This document shows, one piece after another, positions 11,220 through 22,740 of a DNA stretch of 64,000 nt. Position numbers and translations under genes: made by a program. Position 1 is the first letter of the stretch. The number at the start of each line of letters is the position of its first letter. Source of the DNA: Salticus scenicus (taxonomy: Eukaryota; Arthropoda; Arachnida; Araneae; Salticidae). The stretch is from NCBI GenBank assembly GCA_963930645.1, contig OZ005662.1:5027436-5091435 (forward strand). Direction: 5' to 3'. Under the pieces are notes generated by a model. The model was not told the DNA's origin, did not search any database, and saw only the letters and a program-made list of their open reading frames with translations.

Positions 11220-11810
11220 TTATTGACCGGAAAAAAATAATTACATACAAAAGCATATTTAAAAGTGAGTTAAAATGGCGAGTTTGAAAAAAATCCGTAC
11301 AACCGTTTTTAAAGGAACGCCTTTGCGAGGCCTGAACTTGAGCTATTTATACAGGACGCCTATCAATTTTCCTGAACTAACGAACTATATCATTCGAAAG
11401 GACATCTAATAGAGTGTTTATATAGCAAGTTTGAAGAAAATCGTTAGAGCCGTTTTTGAGATACGGACTTACGGTCCCACTTCCGGTTTCCGATGTCCCA
11501 CTTCCGGTTTTTCAATTTTTACCAAAATTTGGAAATTTCTTCTGTACACCAGACGTATTTCAATTCTAAAGTTTCGTAGATCTATCATTATTAGTTTCTG
11601 AGCTATAATAGCCAGAAGATTCTCCACATACATACATACACACACACACATACATACACACTGACCAATTGCCAAAAACCACTTTTTTGGACTCAGGGGA
11701 CCTTAAAACGTGTAAATCAGGTGAAAACCCGATATCGAATTTTCAGACCGAATACAATACTTCCATTACCTACGGTAGTAGGGTAATGGAAGTAAAAAGA
11801 AAAATGGGTA
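11220..11810. repeat. Dispersed repeat with terminal hairpin, copy related to 38165-38555
   Basis: Contains 'aactaacgaactatatcatt', 'gaaaatcgttagagccgttt', a CA/CATA microsatellite (11628-11660), 'tgaccaattgccaaaaacca' and a terminal 20-bp hairpin (CTTCCATTACC ... GGTAATGGAAG). The same order is seen at 38165-38555. Could be a non-LTR 3' end or Helitron-like tail. Confidence 0.65.
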
Positions 11811-11814
11811 TCTA

Positions 11815-12747
11815 GGGTTTTTCATTCTCCTATAGTACATAAATTTTATGTGCTAAATTATCTTTGTCTATTCCCGTGTATATTTACTCGGGAAAAGATA
11901 TCTATAAGAGAGTAAAATGGCCGTCTTTTTCCAAATGAAAAGGCATCACTTTTCCCTCCTCATTGATCAATCTATGTCTTATTACTATATCTATGAAACA
12001 AAACCAGATTAAATATTTGATCAAATAATTTTTTTTCCATATGATTTTTCGCCTGCAAAAATTGTTGTATATTAGTCACAGTTTTTTTTTTTTTTTTAAG
12101 ATGAGGGAGAACTCCTGAGGGGATGAGGGAGAACTCTTGCTCTTCTAAGGGGGCACGAAAAATTTAAAGTGCCCTGGGCACAAAAATTTGTTAGCGGGCC
12201 ATGCAGCACAGAATAAAAAAAATGGCCTCTTGTCCAAAATTAAACTCTGTTTATGGATGATGATGAAAAATATATGATCGTATAAAAATCACTTTAATGT
12301 AACAAAACATTTTAATGGCCTATAAATTATAACTTAAATTGATATACAGTGTGTTCTTTAAAGTTGTATGTTCTCCCTCTGCAATTTAAGTATATCTTTT
12401 TCTATTTGCAACATTCCCAATTCTTTCATCATATATTATTATTTCTTTAGTGTAATGCAGATTTACAATAGCGTGTTATGTCTTTTGATAATTCGCACTC
12501 CTTTCATCTTGCAAATAAATAAAATTTACCGCCATGTTTTAATTCCTAATCTAAAAATAAGGTAAATTATTTTGCTTAAAAACTTCCATGTTCCCATGTC
12601 GAATGTTAATTTTCATTAAGAACCCTTTGAATTATACGGTGTATTTCAACTGCGCCTGCAGGTGTCAGAAAATGTGGAACTGCTCTCGCCATCTCAACCC
12701 CCACCTGTATGAACTGCGCTACTGGGGGACGGGAAGGGACTAATTGT

Positions 12748-12784
<37 letters not shown>

Positions 12785-12965
12785 AAGGTTACTATAATTA
12801 CGTGTAAAATATTATTTGCATTATTCCAGAGTTGTTCTAACTTATCATTAAATAAAAAACGAATCAATACTTTCTTCTTATGTATATAGGAGAAACTACA
12901 AATAAAAAAAATCCAACTAAAAAAAAAAAAAAAAAAAAAAAAGGAAAGATTCTGGGAGTCTACAT
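11815..12965. other. Intronic AT-rich stretch, nothing recognised
   Basis: Poly-A at 12750-12780 and 12920-12941. No gene seen. A repeated CTGCGC / CACCTG motif near 12650-12720 is unexplained. Confidence 0.45.
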
Positions 12966-13224
12966 GTACAGTAGACTCCTAGAAATCCGCACATTACAAT
13001 CAATATAAACAAATGAAATTCACAGTAAAGACTCCAAAGAAAAAAATTAAGATAGCATTTTATTCAATGGTGATATTTTACATACTGAATATAAAGAGAA
13101 AAGCAAAGGCAATTTTAATTGAGGTCTAGTGGCCGTATTCATTTCAAGGCCAGACTTGGGAGTACATACAAATGAAACATTTCCAGTTGCAAAGCCTTTT
13201 GCAGGCGTTCCAAATGTATGACTG

Positions 13225-13732
13225 TAGTCGGCAGCAAAAGTATCCGAGCACTAGCAAAAATTCCCATCTGAAAAAAGCAAACTTAACACTGTTCTGTTAA
13301 ATAAATCCTTGTCGAATCATGTTCTTAGACTGACTAACGGCCGTATTCACCATTAACTTCGACTCCTGTTCAACACAAAAACTTGAAAAGCGTCTGAAGG
13401 CAGAGTACAGCTTTCCAGCAAAATTTGGTACGCTGTTGCTGCCATCTAGCGTCTAGGATTTCATATAATTTTTGATTGGTTATTTTCACGTAAAAAATCT
13501 GAAAATATGTGTACCGCTAGATGGCAGAAACAACGCGTCAAAATTTCTAGAAAATTGTCCCCCCGCCTTTATGCGCTTTTAAAATTTTTGTGTTCAACCG
13601 GGAATCGAAGTTATTGGTGAATAACAGCCTAAGAACAGAATTCGACAAAGATTTATTTAACAAATCTGCATTAAGTGTACTTTTTTTACATAGGAATTTT
13701 CACTAGTGCTCTGTTACTTTTGCTGCGGACTG
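13225..13732. mobile_element. Palindromic mariner-type MITE, diverged copy 3, interrupted
   Basis: Same family as 4744-4958, split at its central loop (GTTCTTAGACTGACTA / TAAGAACAG) by the MITE at 13339-13629. Confidence 0.8.
13339..13629. mobile_element. MITE with GGCYGTTATTCACC ends, nested copy (about 291 bp)
   Basis: The ends are GGCCGTATTCACCATTAACT and AGTTATTGGTGAATAACAGCC. TAA on both sides may be a 3-bp target duplication as in PIF/Harbinger (inference). Shared interior: GAAAAGCGTCT, CGCTAGATGGCAGAAACAACG. Confidence 0.7.
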
Positions 13733-13931
13733 TATTTGCAAAAAACTTGCAAAACTTACGTCATCGAAATTGCAAGCGTTCTATTTGTATGTAACCCTTG
13801 GGCTGTTATTCACCAGTAACTTTAACTCCCGGTTCAACGCAAAAACTTGAAAAGCGTCTAAAGGCAGGGTGAAGCTTTCCAGCAACATTTGGGACGCTGT
13901 TTCTGCCATCTAGCATCGAGAATTTCATATA

Positions 13932-15235
13932 GGGTAAGATGGGGTAAGTGGGACCCCTTTTCGGCATAATTCAACTTTAGCTCAACATAGCACCGGATGT
14001 AATAGGAATAACAACTTAATTTTTTTTGCGGTTCATTCTCTCATATGTTGTTACTGTACCCATGGCAACCTCTAACCAAATTGTCAAATGATGGATTTAA
14101 AAAAAAAAATTAGTTTGGGTAGTCATCGGGTTGTCCCACTTGCCCCGCAAGGTGGGGTAAGTGGGACCCTCCTGAATATATTTTTACACATAACTGTTAG
14201 AGATTTGGTGAGGCAAATGGGACAATCTACATGGTTTTCTGAATCTTTGAAAAAAAAAATCACTGAAATATCTCCATTAGTTCAACCATAGCAACTTTTT
14301 CTGGCACACAAGCTTGCTAAAAGAAAAAAATGTCAAAATTTCAACTTTTTACTTTACAAAGTTTAAACTAGCCTATGGCAGTATTACATGCTAGTGAACA
14401 TTATATCTTGATAAATCGTTGGTAAACATGTATTTTGAAAGTCTCTTGGAAAGTGTTGGTCCATTTAGTTTCAGCACAACATCTTGCAGGAATACATCAT
14501 GAATATCATTAGCTTCAGGGGGGAAAAAGTTATTATGCATAGTTGTGTCTTTATGCATGTATTACATGACAACTGTATGTTCATCGTTTGGACTGTCATT
14601 TAACACCAAGCCAACATACGATTTTTTTTTTTTTTTTTTTTTTTTGCCTTCAAACTGGACAAAGGCATAATCCCCATTTTTAAGTTCTGTGGTAGTGGGT
14701 GATAACTGATAGTTCATCTTCCGAACTTGAATTACTACTGGTGGAGTCATCCAGAGGTAAACCCTATAAATCAGGGCATATGACTATTTTTTAACTATAT
14801 TAAAGAGTTGGAGTGGGTGGCCCACTTACCCCGCCATTGTGGTGGCCCACTTACCCCAAACACGGGGCAAGTGGGCCCCCTAATTTTTTTTTTCAACCTT
14901 ATTAACATCATGAGTACACAATACTACAAAAAGATTCTGTGTTTTATACACTTTCAAAATATATAAAGTTTTGGTTTGTATCATGAACGGTTTGGAAGAA
15001 AAAAAATAATTAGTACGATGGCGCAAATTACGATAGAACTGCAAATTTAAAAATCGTCACAAAAAGGCTTGTAACTTATCACACACATAAATGAAAACGA
15101 TGCCATAATGTTTTCTACACCTATTGGGGTAGGTACATAAAATATTATAACAGATTTTTTTTTGAGTCAATAACTGGGGAAATGCCTGGTGAGGTAGCCC
15201 ACTTACCCCAATGGCCCACTTACCCCACCTTACCC
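13932..15235 (-). mobile_element. 1304-bp TA-flanked element with GGGTAAGATGGGGTAAGTGG ends
   Basis: TIRs GGGTAAGATGGGGTAAGTGG and reverse complement, TA at 13930-13931 and 15236-15237. The motif GGGGTAAGTGGG also recurs in subterminal positions (14151, 14818-14880). It is a deletion derivative: only the minus-strand fragment at 14562-14750 looks coding. Confidence 0.8.
14562..14750 (-). pseudogene. Transposase C-terminal fragment (pogo-like element)
   Basis: An open frame with LKNGDYAFVQFEG and SYVGLVL, resembling the 'GDWVLVxFEGKKxxxxYVGxVL' segment I associate with C-termini of transposases in arthropod DNA elements. It is split by a poly-Lys run from an A-tract. Family memory only; no catalytic residues present. 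Confidence 0.45.
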
Positions 15236-15880
15236 TAATCTCTTATTGGTTATTTTCATCAGAAAAATCTTAATATAACTATACCGCTAGATGCCAGAAA
15301 TAACGCGTCAAAATTTGCTGAAACTTTGCACCCCGCCTTCATACGCTTTTCAGATTTTCGTATTCAACCGGGAGTTGAAGTTATTGGTGAATAACAGCCC
15401 AAGTCTCGGAGAATGCATTTGTGGTTAAAAAAAAATAACAACTGTTCAAAGACTAAAAAGAAGCAAGAAAAAAAGGTTTTATTTATATTTCTAAATATAA
15501 TATTTCTTTTTATAATGCACAAATCCATTGCATCAGGTGTTTTTATACTTAAATTTTGTATTTTACATTATAGGGCAAATTTTTATTTGTTAGTTGAAAA
15601 AATAAATAAATAAGTAAATAAAATAATGTATATATATATATATATATACACAATATAAAACTTCCTGTATTTATTAATCTTTCTTTCTTTATTAATTTTT
15701 TAATATTATGCATATTTTACATAGCTACTTATAAACTTTTATAGCTTAAAAATTCTAATTCAGAAATGTAAGCGAAAAAATACCTAAAATAAACAAAATT
15801 TAAAAACTGGTACAGTTTTTGGTCCCGAGGTGTGCGGATTTTTGGGAGTATACTGTGTGTGTGTATAATATAAATATATA

Positions 15881-16705
15881 CAGTAACCACCGCATAATAA
15901 AATCACTGGTTAATAAAATCAGCCGCTTAATCTGATCAAATCGCCAGGTCCGAAATCAAATCAATACAAACTACTTTTTAAAACCGCCGCTTAATAAAAT
16001 CAGCATCGCCGGTTAATAAAATCAAAAATATCCTCAGCAGCCAAAAATATCATTTATACACACTAAAACACTTTATTTATATTGTGATTTTTTTTTTTTT
16101 TTTTTTTTTTTTTACATTCTTTTTCTTTTTTTGTGAAATAGAAAATTAAATTAAAGCACAACAAACCCTCCGTAATCGCTCATTGTTCAACATTTTATAC
16201 TTGCTGCACCGTTACAAATTAAACACGCCCCTCAACTTATCTCCGTAACAATTTCAAGGAACGTATTTTTCAAGGCGCAGTAATAAAATACAAATTTGAT
16301 TCGATCTATTTTTTTTTTTTGGTCTAATTATTAGAAGGCTATTTCTAGTTCTTATTTTGAAATTACTATAATTCATGAGGTTTAAATGGAAAGATTTTAA
16401 ATTTATAAGAACAGCGTGAACTGTTGGTAAAGTAATGATGATTTTCCTCTAACGAAAGTGCACGGGAACTTACAATGCGTTTAATTTACTTATATCGAAG
16501 AATCAATTAGTTAATTATCTACCAAAAATTAATTAATATTGTTTACTAATTATATTATTCGTAACCTTTTGAAATTTCTTTCGAAAACCAGGGAAGTAAT
16601 ACCTTTTTCTTAAGGACAGGAACGTTCGCCGGATATAAAAATCAGCCGCTTAATAAAATCACTTTGGCTGAGAACGAATGTGATTTTAATAAGCGGCGGG
16701 AACTG
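15881..16705. mobile_element. Pogo/Tigger-type non-autonomous element (825 bp)
   Basis: The ends are CAGTAACCACCGCATAATAA and AATAAGCGGCGGGAACTG, TA at 15879-15880 and 16706-16707. The motif 'cgcttaataaaatca' is repeated several times near both ends as subterminal repeats. No coding content. Confidence 0.75.
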
Positions 16706-16721
16706 TATATTTTTATATATA

Positions 16722-16968
16722 CACTGCAAAAAATAAACCTGTAAAAGTACAGGAAAGATCTGGCAGCTAGGGTGCCAGCATTTTTTCGTCAAATATACAG
16801 TTTAAAACCGCAAAATTGTATCGCTGACATATATTTTACACAGAAATCCTGTAAATCAAACAGGTGTTTTGTTAAAAGTACAATTTTGTTCTGTATATTT
16901 GACGGAGAAATACTGGCACCCCAGCTGCCAGATTTTTCCTGTACTTTTAAGAGATATTTTTTAAAGTG
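16722..16968. mobile_element. MITE, about 247 bp
   Basis: The inverted arms CACTGCAAAAAATAAACCTG and reverse complement extend through GTACAGGAAA, CTGGCAGCT and GGTGCCAG. Superfamily not resolved. Confidence 0.7.
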
Positions 16969-17544
16969 GTACGCATATTTATAAATAAATATATATATTT
17001 ATAAATATGCGTATTTCCGAGAAAAAGAGGTTATCATAGGGAGAGGAGGAATATATAATGGCTCGGGCGCAGTTGTCTTATTTCTAACAAAAGACTGATT
17101 TAGGCAGGCGCAGTTGATATGTCTCCGATTAAAACTGTCTGGTAACCTTTTCAAAAAATTACATGTGTTTACATGTAACATACTTACAACCATTTTTTCT
17201 CAATGCTTTTCAATTTGGTTGCGATACCAGGTTTTGACCAAAATGAACGGAGAATCAAAGTATCTGTACAGCTCTGCCATGTAAGCCAGCAACTCTGTTG
17301 ACTCCCACTCTAAATAACTCAATTCTCGCAATTCTATCTAGCCTTTTGCAATAGTATTTTTATCTAATAGTCACCTATAATTAATTTAAATATGTGAACA
17401 TGACGTATAATAAAATTCACCACAATAATAAATAAAAGAGCCTTTTCTTTGAATTGTTCCTTTTGGGGGGGGGGGGAGCACATATTCTTATGTCTTTAAA
17501 AATATCTTCCATTTTTCGTCGATCTATCTAGCCATTCAAAACTA

Positions 17545-17759
17545 CAGTCGGTAACAAAAGTGTCCGAATACTAGCAAGATTTCCTATGTGTAAAAAAAGT
17601 ACACTTTGTACGGTTTTGTTAAATAAATCCTTGTCGAATTCTGTTCTTAGTCAGTGTAAGAACATGATTCGATAAGGATTTATTTAACAAAACCATATGA
17701 AGTGTACATTTTTTACATAGGAATTTTCGCTAGTGTTCGGACACTTTTGTTACCGACTG
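17545..17759. mobile_element. Palindromic mariner-type MITE, copy 2 (215 bp)
   Basis: Same ends, TA flanks (17543-17544, 17760-17761) and length as 4744-4958; highly similar. Confidence 0.85.
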
Positions 17760-18158
17760 TACATCACAGTTTAAGACTGAGTTTTAAATGTTAAATTCTA
17801 TATAATTATTTCACTTGTTTCGCAAATAAATATTGAATAAATAAACATAAATGTTAAATGACGTTTCTGTTATCCTAAATTGATTAAATTTAAAATCAGG
17901 AATATTTTGTACACTGATGTTAATTCGAATTTTTCTCAAAATTACACTTTCAAAGAAAGTAAAAGTTAAAAAAAATTTACAAAATAAATAAATAAATAAA
18001 ATAAATAAGAGATGATCTAAAGAAGTGCATTACAGATAGATAAAAATGCACATAAATTCCAAAAATTATTTAAAAAAAAAAATGTCATTTGCTTTTAGCT
18101 GTCCTTTACTTCTTTGTTTATATATACATAACTTGATTCTTTTATATTGTTATTACAG

Positions 18159-18534
18159 TTTCGGAATACAGGCCCTGATTAACGCCAGGGCATGCGGGGC
18201 AGTTGCCCTGGGCCCCCCTTCTGGAAGGGCCCCCCAACAGGCATAAGCAGAAATTTTGCAACCTAAAAACCTTTTATGCCTCTGCAAGGGGGCCCCCCAG
18301 AATAAGCTTGCCCCAGGGCTCGAAGTAGTCTAAGTCGGGTCCTTAGATAAAAAATTCTGCCCGCCTGAAGTATTTGAATGTGAGGAGATCTATGGAGATC
18401 AGGTGGATGTTTGGAGTTTGGACTTACTCACTGTAGAATTACTGGCAGGGAATTATATACACCGAAAAGTTAAGGAAAGAAATATAACAACGTGGAAAAA
18501 ACAAGTTTACCCCAGCATGTTCAAAATATTAAAA
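18159..18534 (+). pseudogene. Kinase-like block C: activation loop to subdomain X, hAT-interrupted
   Basis: The acceptor TTATTACAG (18150-18158) has the phase needed by block B and gives S-F-G-I before the hAT-like element. After the element come DKKFCPPEVFECEEIYGDQV, DVWSLDLLTVELLAGNYI and VYPSMFKILK, ending at a GTAAGT donor (phase 0). The whole 376-nt stretch keeps one frame across the insertion, but the element contributes a TAA at 18244-18246. The other AGs near the junction (18325, 18328, 18334, 18346) all give a different phase, so splicing from block B to them would frameshift. Confidence 0.66.
18169..18344. mobile_element. GC-rich hAT-like MITE, copy 2, within kinase-like block C
   Basis: It starts CAGGCCCTGATTAACGCC and ends AAGTCGGGTCCTT, the reverse complement of the copy at 4171-4345. 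The flanks no longer show a clean 8-bp duplication. It interrupts the exon between S-F-G-I and DKKFCPPEVF. Confidence 0.78.
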
Positions 18535-19778
18535 GTAAGTAAACTATAACATTTATTAAAAAATGATAGAAATGTCCCGTCTGTATGTTTTTATTTTTTT
18601 CTGCCCATATATATGATAGAGAAAGCATTGTTTTTGGTTCAAATTTCCGAAATTGAGTTTTTTTTTTATATATATATATCTATACGTTTGGAGGTCCCTG
18701 AATCAAAAAAAGGGATCCGGATGTAATATCGCAGCACAAAATATCGCATCGACTTTAAAAAAAAAAAAAGTGATCTATTTCACATGTGATTTCTGGCAGA
18801 GTGATTACGGCCTTATAATTATAAATATTTATGTATCATAGAATGGAATATCACTATTTTATCTATGTTTATTTTTAAGTTATTTTATCAATTGCTTTTC
18901 ACTATTAAAAATACATTTTAAATTATTGTGCATCACTGCTGACAACGCTGAACACTCTTCACAAGTCAAAACAAAAAATTATAAAATGAATAAGCACGAT
19001 TGAATTCATCATATCATGACTAATCTTGACAAAAGTTAATAAACATAGTCCTTGAACTCATTTAAGCAAAATTCATAGCAATTTTTATGGTAAATATGTA
19101 TGTGTTCTGAGGAAATTTTATATAGCATTACTAATAATTACCAATTCATTCAAATAAAATGTGTCATTTTATTTGTATAAATATCAATCATATTATTTTT
19201 GTTTTCCATTCATATAAGTAGGCGATTTTTTGTCTCCGAGAGATTTTGTCCCCAACCCTCCCAAAAACACGTTTGTAGTGGTTTTTCTGTCTGTGTGTGT
19301 CTCTCTCTCTCTGTGTATCTGTCTGTTATCAGTATATCTCAAGGACAAATAATAGCAGAAAGTCCAAACTCGGTAATCTATAACTGCATCATATAGTCAT
19401 GCTACACTAAACTTTCCGTTGAGATCAAACAAAGGGTTCGTGTACAAGGACATCGAAGAGAATTCGAATACATTACGCCTATGGGCCAAATTTTGGATTA
19501 GTACAGTACAACATCTATGGAATGCGCTAAACGAAATGGAATGAACATATTTTTTATATGCGTAATAAGGGAATTCATATTTGGTATTTGGAAATTCGTA
19601 CTAGGTTGCCATTTGAAAAAATTGATTAAGATGGGCAAGTTTGAAGAGCAAATTAATGGCAGCCTTCATTAAAATAATAATAATAATAAATAAATAAATA
19701 AATAAATGTAGGCACTATAATTCAACGGAAGATTAAGATCCGGTGGCCTTCCCCCCCCCCCCCACACACGCACACACA
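18535..19778. other. Intronic stretch without recognised genes
   Basis: TG/CT microsatellite at 19291-19325 and AATA repeats near 19675-19710. Nothing else recognised. Confidence 0.45.
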
Positions 19779-19786
19779 GAAAGCTA

Positions 19787-20253
19787 CATAGACCTTATAT
19801 AGATAGACTACGCCCAATTGGACTTCCCATTATAGTGAATGTCTTCAACATGAGAGTGTAATCTGAAACCTTCATCCTTTGCTGTCAGCTCCGCATGTCA
19901 CGTGACATAGACTTGAGGGAGATTCTTCTATAAGAAAGCACTTATTTTTGTAAGAATTCAAACAAAAAATTCTCCCCTTCAAAATGGTTTTTCACAAAAG
20001 AAACTTTTTTGTAATTAATCTATGACATTTTAGGTTTCCAACGATGCGTAAATCTAAAGACTTAAATAAAAAGTATGTGCACAATACAGAAATTAAAAAA
20101 CTCAAAACTACTTTCTTTCCTTTGGAAAAATAACATAATATTCATTCTCGCCTCTCTCTCCAGGTCCGCATCACGTGATAATGCTGGGGATGCTAGCTCA
20201 TCTCGCGGACAGATAACGAGGGGGGTGCGTGGTCTATCTATATAAGATCTATG
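19787..20253. mobile_element. 467-bp MITE with CATAGACCTTATATAGATAG ends, copy 1
   Basis: It starts CATAGACCTTATATAGATAG and ends TCTATATAAGATCTATG. It is flanked by a perfect 8-bp duplication GAAAGCTA (19779-19786, 20254-20261). An 8-bp TSD suggests hAT-like mobilisation, though the ends are atypical. The reverse-complement copy is at 26195-26666. Confidence 0.88.
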
Positions 20254-20261
20254 GAAAGCTA

Positions 20262-21990
20262 TATGCTACATGTGAAATAAAAGTGTTCCTAAATTTATTT
20301 TAAATTATTTTTGAAGTAGATTTAACTTTATTATCTTTATCTTATCGATCTTATAACTTAATCTGCAATTTATCTATCTTTAAATTATTGAAATACAGGG
20401 TAAAAGAAAGTCGTGTGAGTGACACATCAGATTATTTGAAATAATATTATACATAAAATCCAGTAGTAAATTACTTCGGGAGTAGTATAAAGTAAAATTC
20501 TTTCGAAAATGGAATTTATTTTAAAACCCAAGTCCTATTTCTGACCCAGATCTTTCTCCTTTACGTATATATGAACTTCTAAACGCTGGCGCTGTAACAG
20601 ACAACATCTTAGTATGCAAAATTTAAAGTGGTCGACATAAAATAACAACGAAGCTCTTTACCCTGTCTGAAAGAAATACAACTGTGCTTCTAATATGTTT
20701 CAAGAGAGATAAAATGAATAATATCTCTAAAAAAATGAAAGCATAACAGAAGTCACTACTTTATTAGGAGCCTGTTATATTAAATTATTGTATGCAAAAA
20801 TATCAGTAATTCCTGTATAAGCATAAAACTAATATTTAACTGTTTTATGTGACCAATTACCTAAGAAGCAGACGAATTGAACTTGGCATAAAAAGAAATC
20901 AATAAGTAAAAGAAAAAAAAAAAAAAAAATCAAATCAAATGCTTATAAAAGATGTATCACTTACGTATTACTATATATATTACGGTATCATAGAAATTAC
21001 AAATGTTTAGATACAGCATTGAAACAAAGCCCCTGATGAAGCATTGTAAGTTTTATATCTTCATTATAAAGATTATTGATATTTTTAAAACTTTTTTTTC
21101 GAATTCTTTCCTGTTTTATTATGTGATACATTATTTCCTCTTAAAGAATGTTTGAACAGTATTTATTATTATTATATATATATATGCTGGTAATACTGAT
21201 GATCAAAATTAAAGGATAATGAGAAAATTTGTGCTCACTAAGGTAAGTGTTGCAACCAATGTCCAATGCTGCAAGTATTGATGTTAACTAAATACAATAA
21301 AACTTAATATTACACTTCTGCGCATATGTTATAGGAGAAAATATGTTAATTCGGTAATTGACAATGTGATGCGTGATGGATGCATGCATGTATGTCACAT
21401 AATATGCGAGACGTAGCAAAACCTCTACGATAGCTTAGCATTTTTTTTTTCCCACTTAACATTGTGAGTTTTCTTTCTTCGTCCCATGGTTTTTGCTAGG
21501 GATTTTCAGCCTTTTTTTCTTCTCTGCTTTTACATTCCAAACTCGCATTTATAAGTGTGTTACTAATAAATAAATAAATAAAACGGCTAAGTAAATAAAT
21601 AAATAAATAAAAACAAAAAAAGATATGCCAAGATGAATAAATTAAAATATAAATTAAAAGGCATCTCCTACATGGCGGCAAAAATTTAAAAGTCGCCATA
21701 GGGGTCCTATATTAAAGCTGGCTAGCCTGGGAAAGTATGAAAACTGGGTCGTCAAACGTAAGTTTTATTTTGAAACTTTTGTTTGGATGAATTGGTTTAA
21801 TTATCATTAGTGTTTCATTCCGTAAAATCTAATAATAATTTGAATTGTGATGAATGAAATTTTAAATTGTGTGCATGAAATTGGTATCAGACTAAGAATT
21901 GGTATAATAATTGGTATTTTCAAGGTAAATAAATTTTCAAGTAAACAAATAAAATGATAAAATTTCGCAAGAGTTTGCTAGTTTATGAAT
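20262..21990. other. Intronic stretch without recognised genes
   Basis: AT-rich, with (AAAT)n near 21565-21612 and poly-A near 20910. A short block near 21680-21715 (gtcgccataggggtcctata) resembles 4502-4530, suggesting one more unresolved repeat family. Confidence 0.45.
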
Positions 21991-21994
21991 ATTT

Positions 21995-22375
21995 CTGTAC
22001 TGATAAATATAAAGGATTTAAGTCCAAAAATGTCGATTTTGAGTTAAGTACATAGTCAGACCCAGAAAAAAGATTATCTATCAATTGGTATAAAGATTTA
22101 AATCCACGTCATTTAGTCTTTGAGAAAATCCATTGGTAAAAAAAGATTCAAGTCAGAAATTTAGCATTAATCTTTGGTATAAAATATTTAATTCAATTTT
22201 TTCCTTTTATTAAAGGAAGGTTGACAATCACTGAACGGTATAAAGGGTATAAATCAACATAATCCCTTTCTCCTAATCGATTCTTCTGATTAGCTTTTAA
22301 ATAGTTTAACTTTATTTTTCGTCTCCTGAAAAATCAAGAATATGGGGTTTAAATCCTTTATAATTATCAGTACAG
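21995..22375. mobile_element. 381-bp TIR element, copy 2 (inverted relative to copy 1)
   Basis: Full-length reverse-complement relative of the element at 3216-3595, with the same CTGTACTG / CAGTACAG ends. It is flanked by a clean ATTT duplication (21991-21994, 22376-22379), which fixes the element boundaries and the 4-bp TSD. It lies in the intron just 62 bp before block D. Confidence 0.85.
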
Positions 22376-22437
22376 ATTTATCTACTTATAAAATATTTAT
22401 TTTTCATAAAACAATTTATTATATATATATATTTCAG

Positions 22438-22642
22438 CGCAGAAAATTTAACAAGGAGTCAAGAATGTATTACACCCAATCAAGAATTCCTTTGAAAAAT
22501 GCTAGAAATTTCGTCTGTGCTTGGGTTGGATTGAATCCTATCTCCAGACCTACATGTAATGAATTGTTGGATCATGTGTTCATTGCTGAAAATGAGAATT
22601 TTAGATTGTTTTCCAGAAAAGATGTGATATGGTCAAAAAAAG
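22438..22642 (+). CDS. Kinase-like block D: subdomain XI
   Basis: TATATTTCAG acceptor, then RRKFNKESRMYYTQSRIPL and NARNFVCAWVGLNPISRPTC, with NELLDHVFI. The Arg in ISRPT is the conserved subdomain XI Arg and the pattern is a normal C-lobe end. Donor AAAAAAAG|GTAATT in phase 1. An unspliced reading would stop at 22666-22668. Confidence 0.78.
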
Positions 22643-22740
22643 GTAATTTGGAAGCAAGTTTACATTAAACATGCGAGCCGTTTAAGATTATCAGTTTTAA
22701 CGAAAAATTAGGTAGGTAGGTAGGACTGGGTTTAACGTTA

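Larger units (their letters stand above)
13801..15400. mobile_element. Second MITE of the GGCTGTTATTCACC family, split by a pogo-type element
   Basis: Starts GGGCTGTTATTCACCAGTAA and ends TTGGTGAATAACAGCCC. The halves 13801-13929 and 15238-15400 together match the 291-bp MITE at 13339. The middle is the 1304-bp element at 13932-15235. Confidence 0.75.
12969..15855. mobile_element. Pogo/Tigger-type element carrying four other insertions
   Basis: The ends are CAGTAGACTCCTAGAAATCC (TA at 12967-12968) and TGCGGATTTTTGGGAGTATACTG. The CAGT start and TA target are typical of pogo/Tigger non-autonomous elements. It contains the elements at 13225-13732 and 13801-15400, each with its own nested insertion. 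Confidence 0.7.

Noticed and set aside
18347..18534. Exon model starting at the AG at 18345-18346
   Set aside because: It needs phase 1 while block B ends in phase 2. The AG also falls at the hAT element's edge, so I prefer the 18158 acceptor and an interrupted exon. An unseen extra exon could rescue this model.
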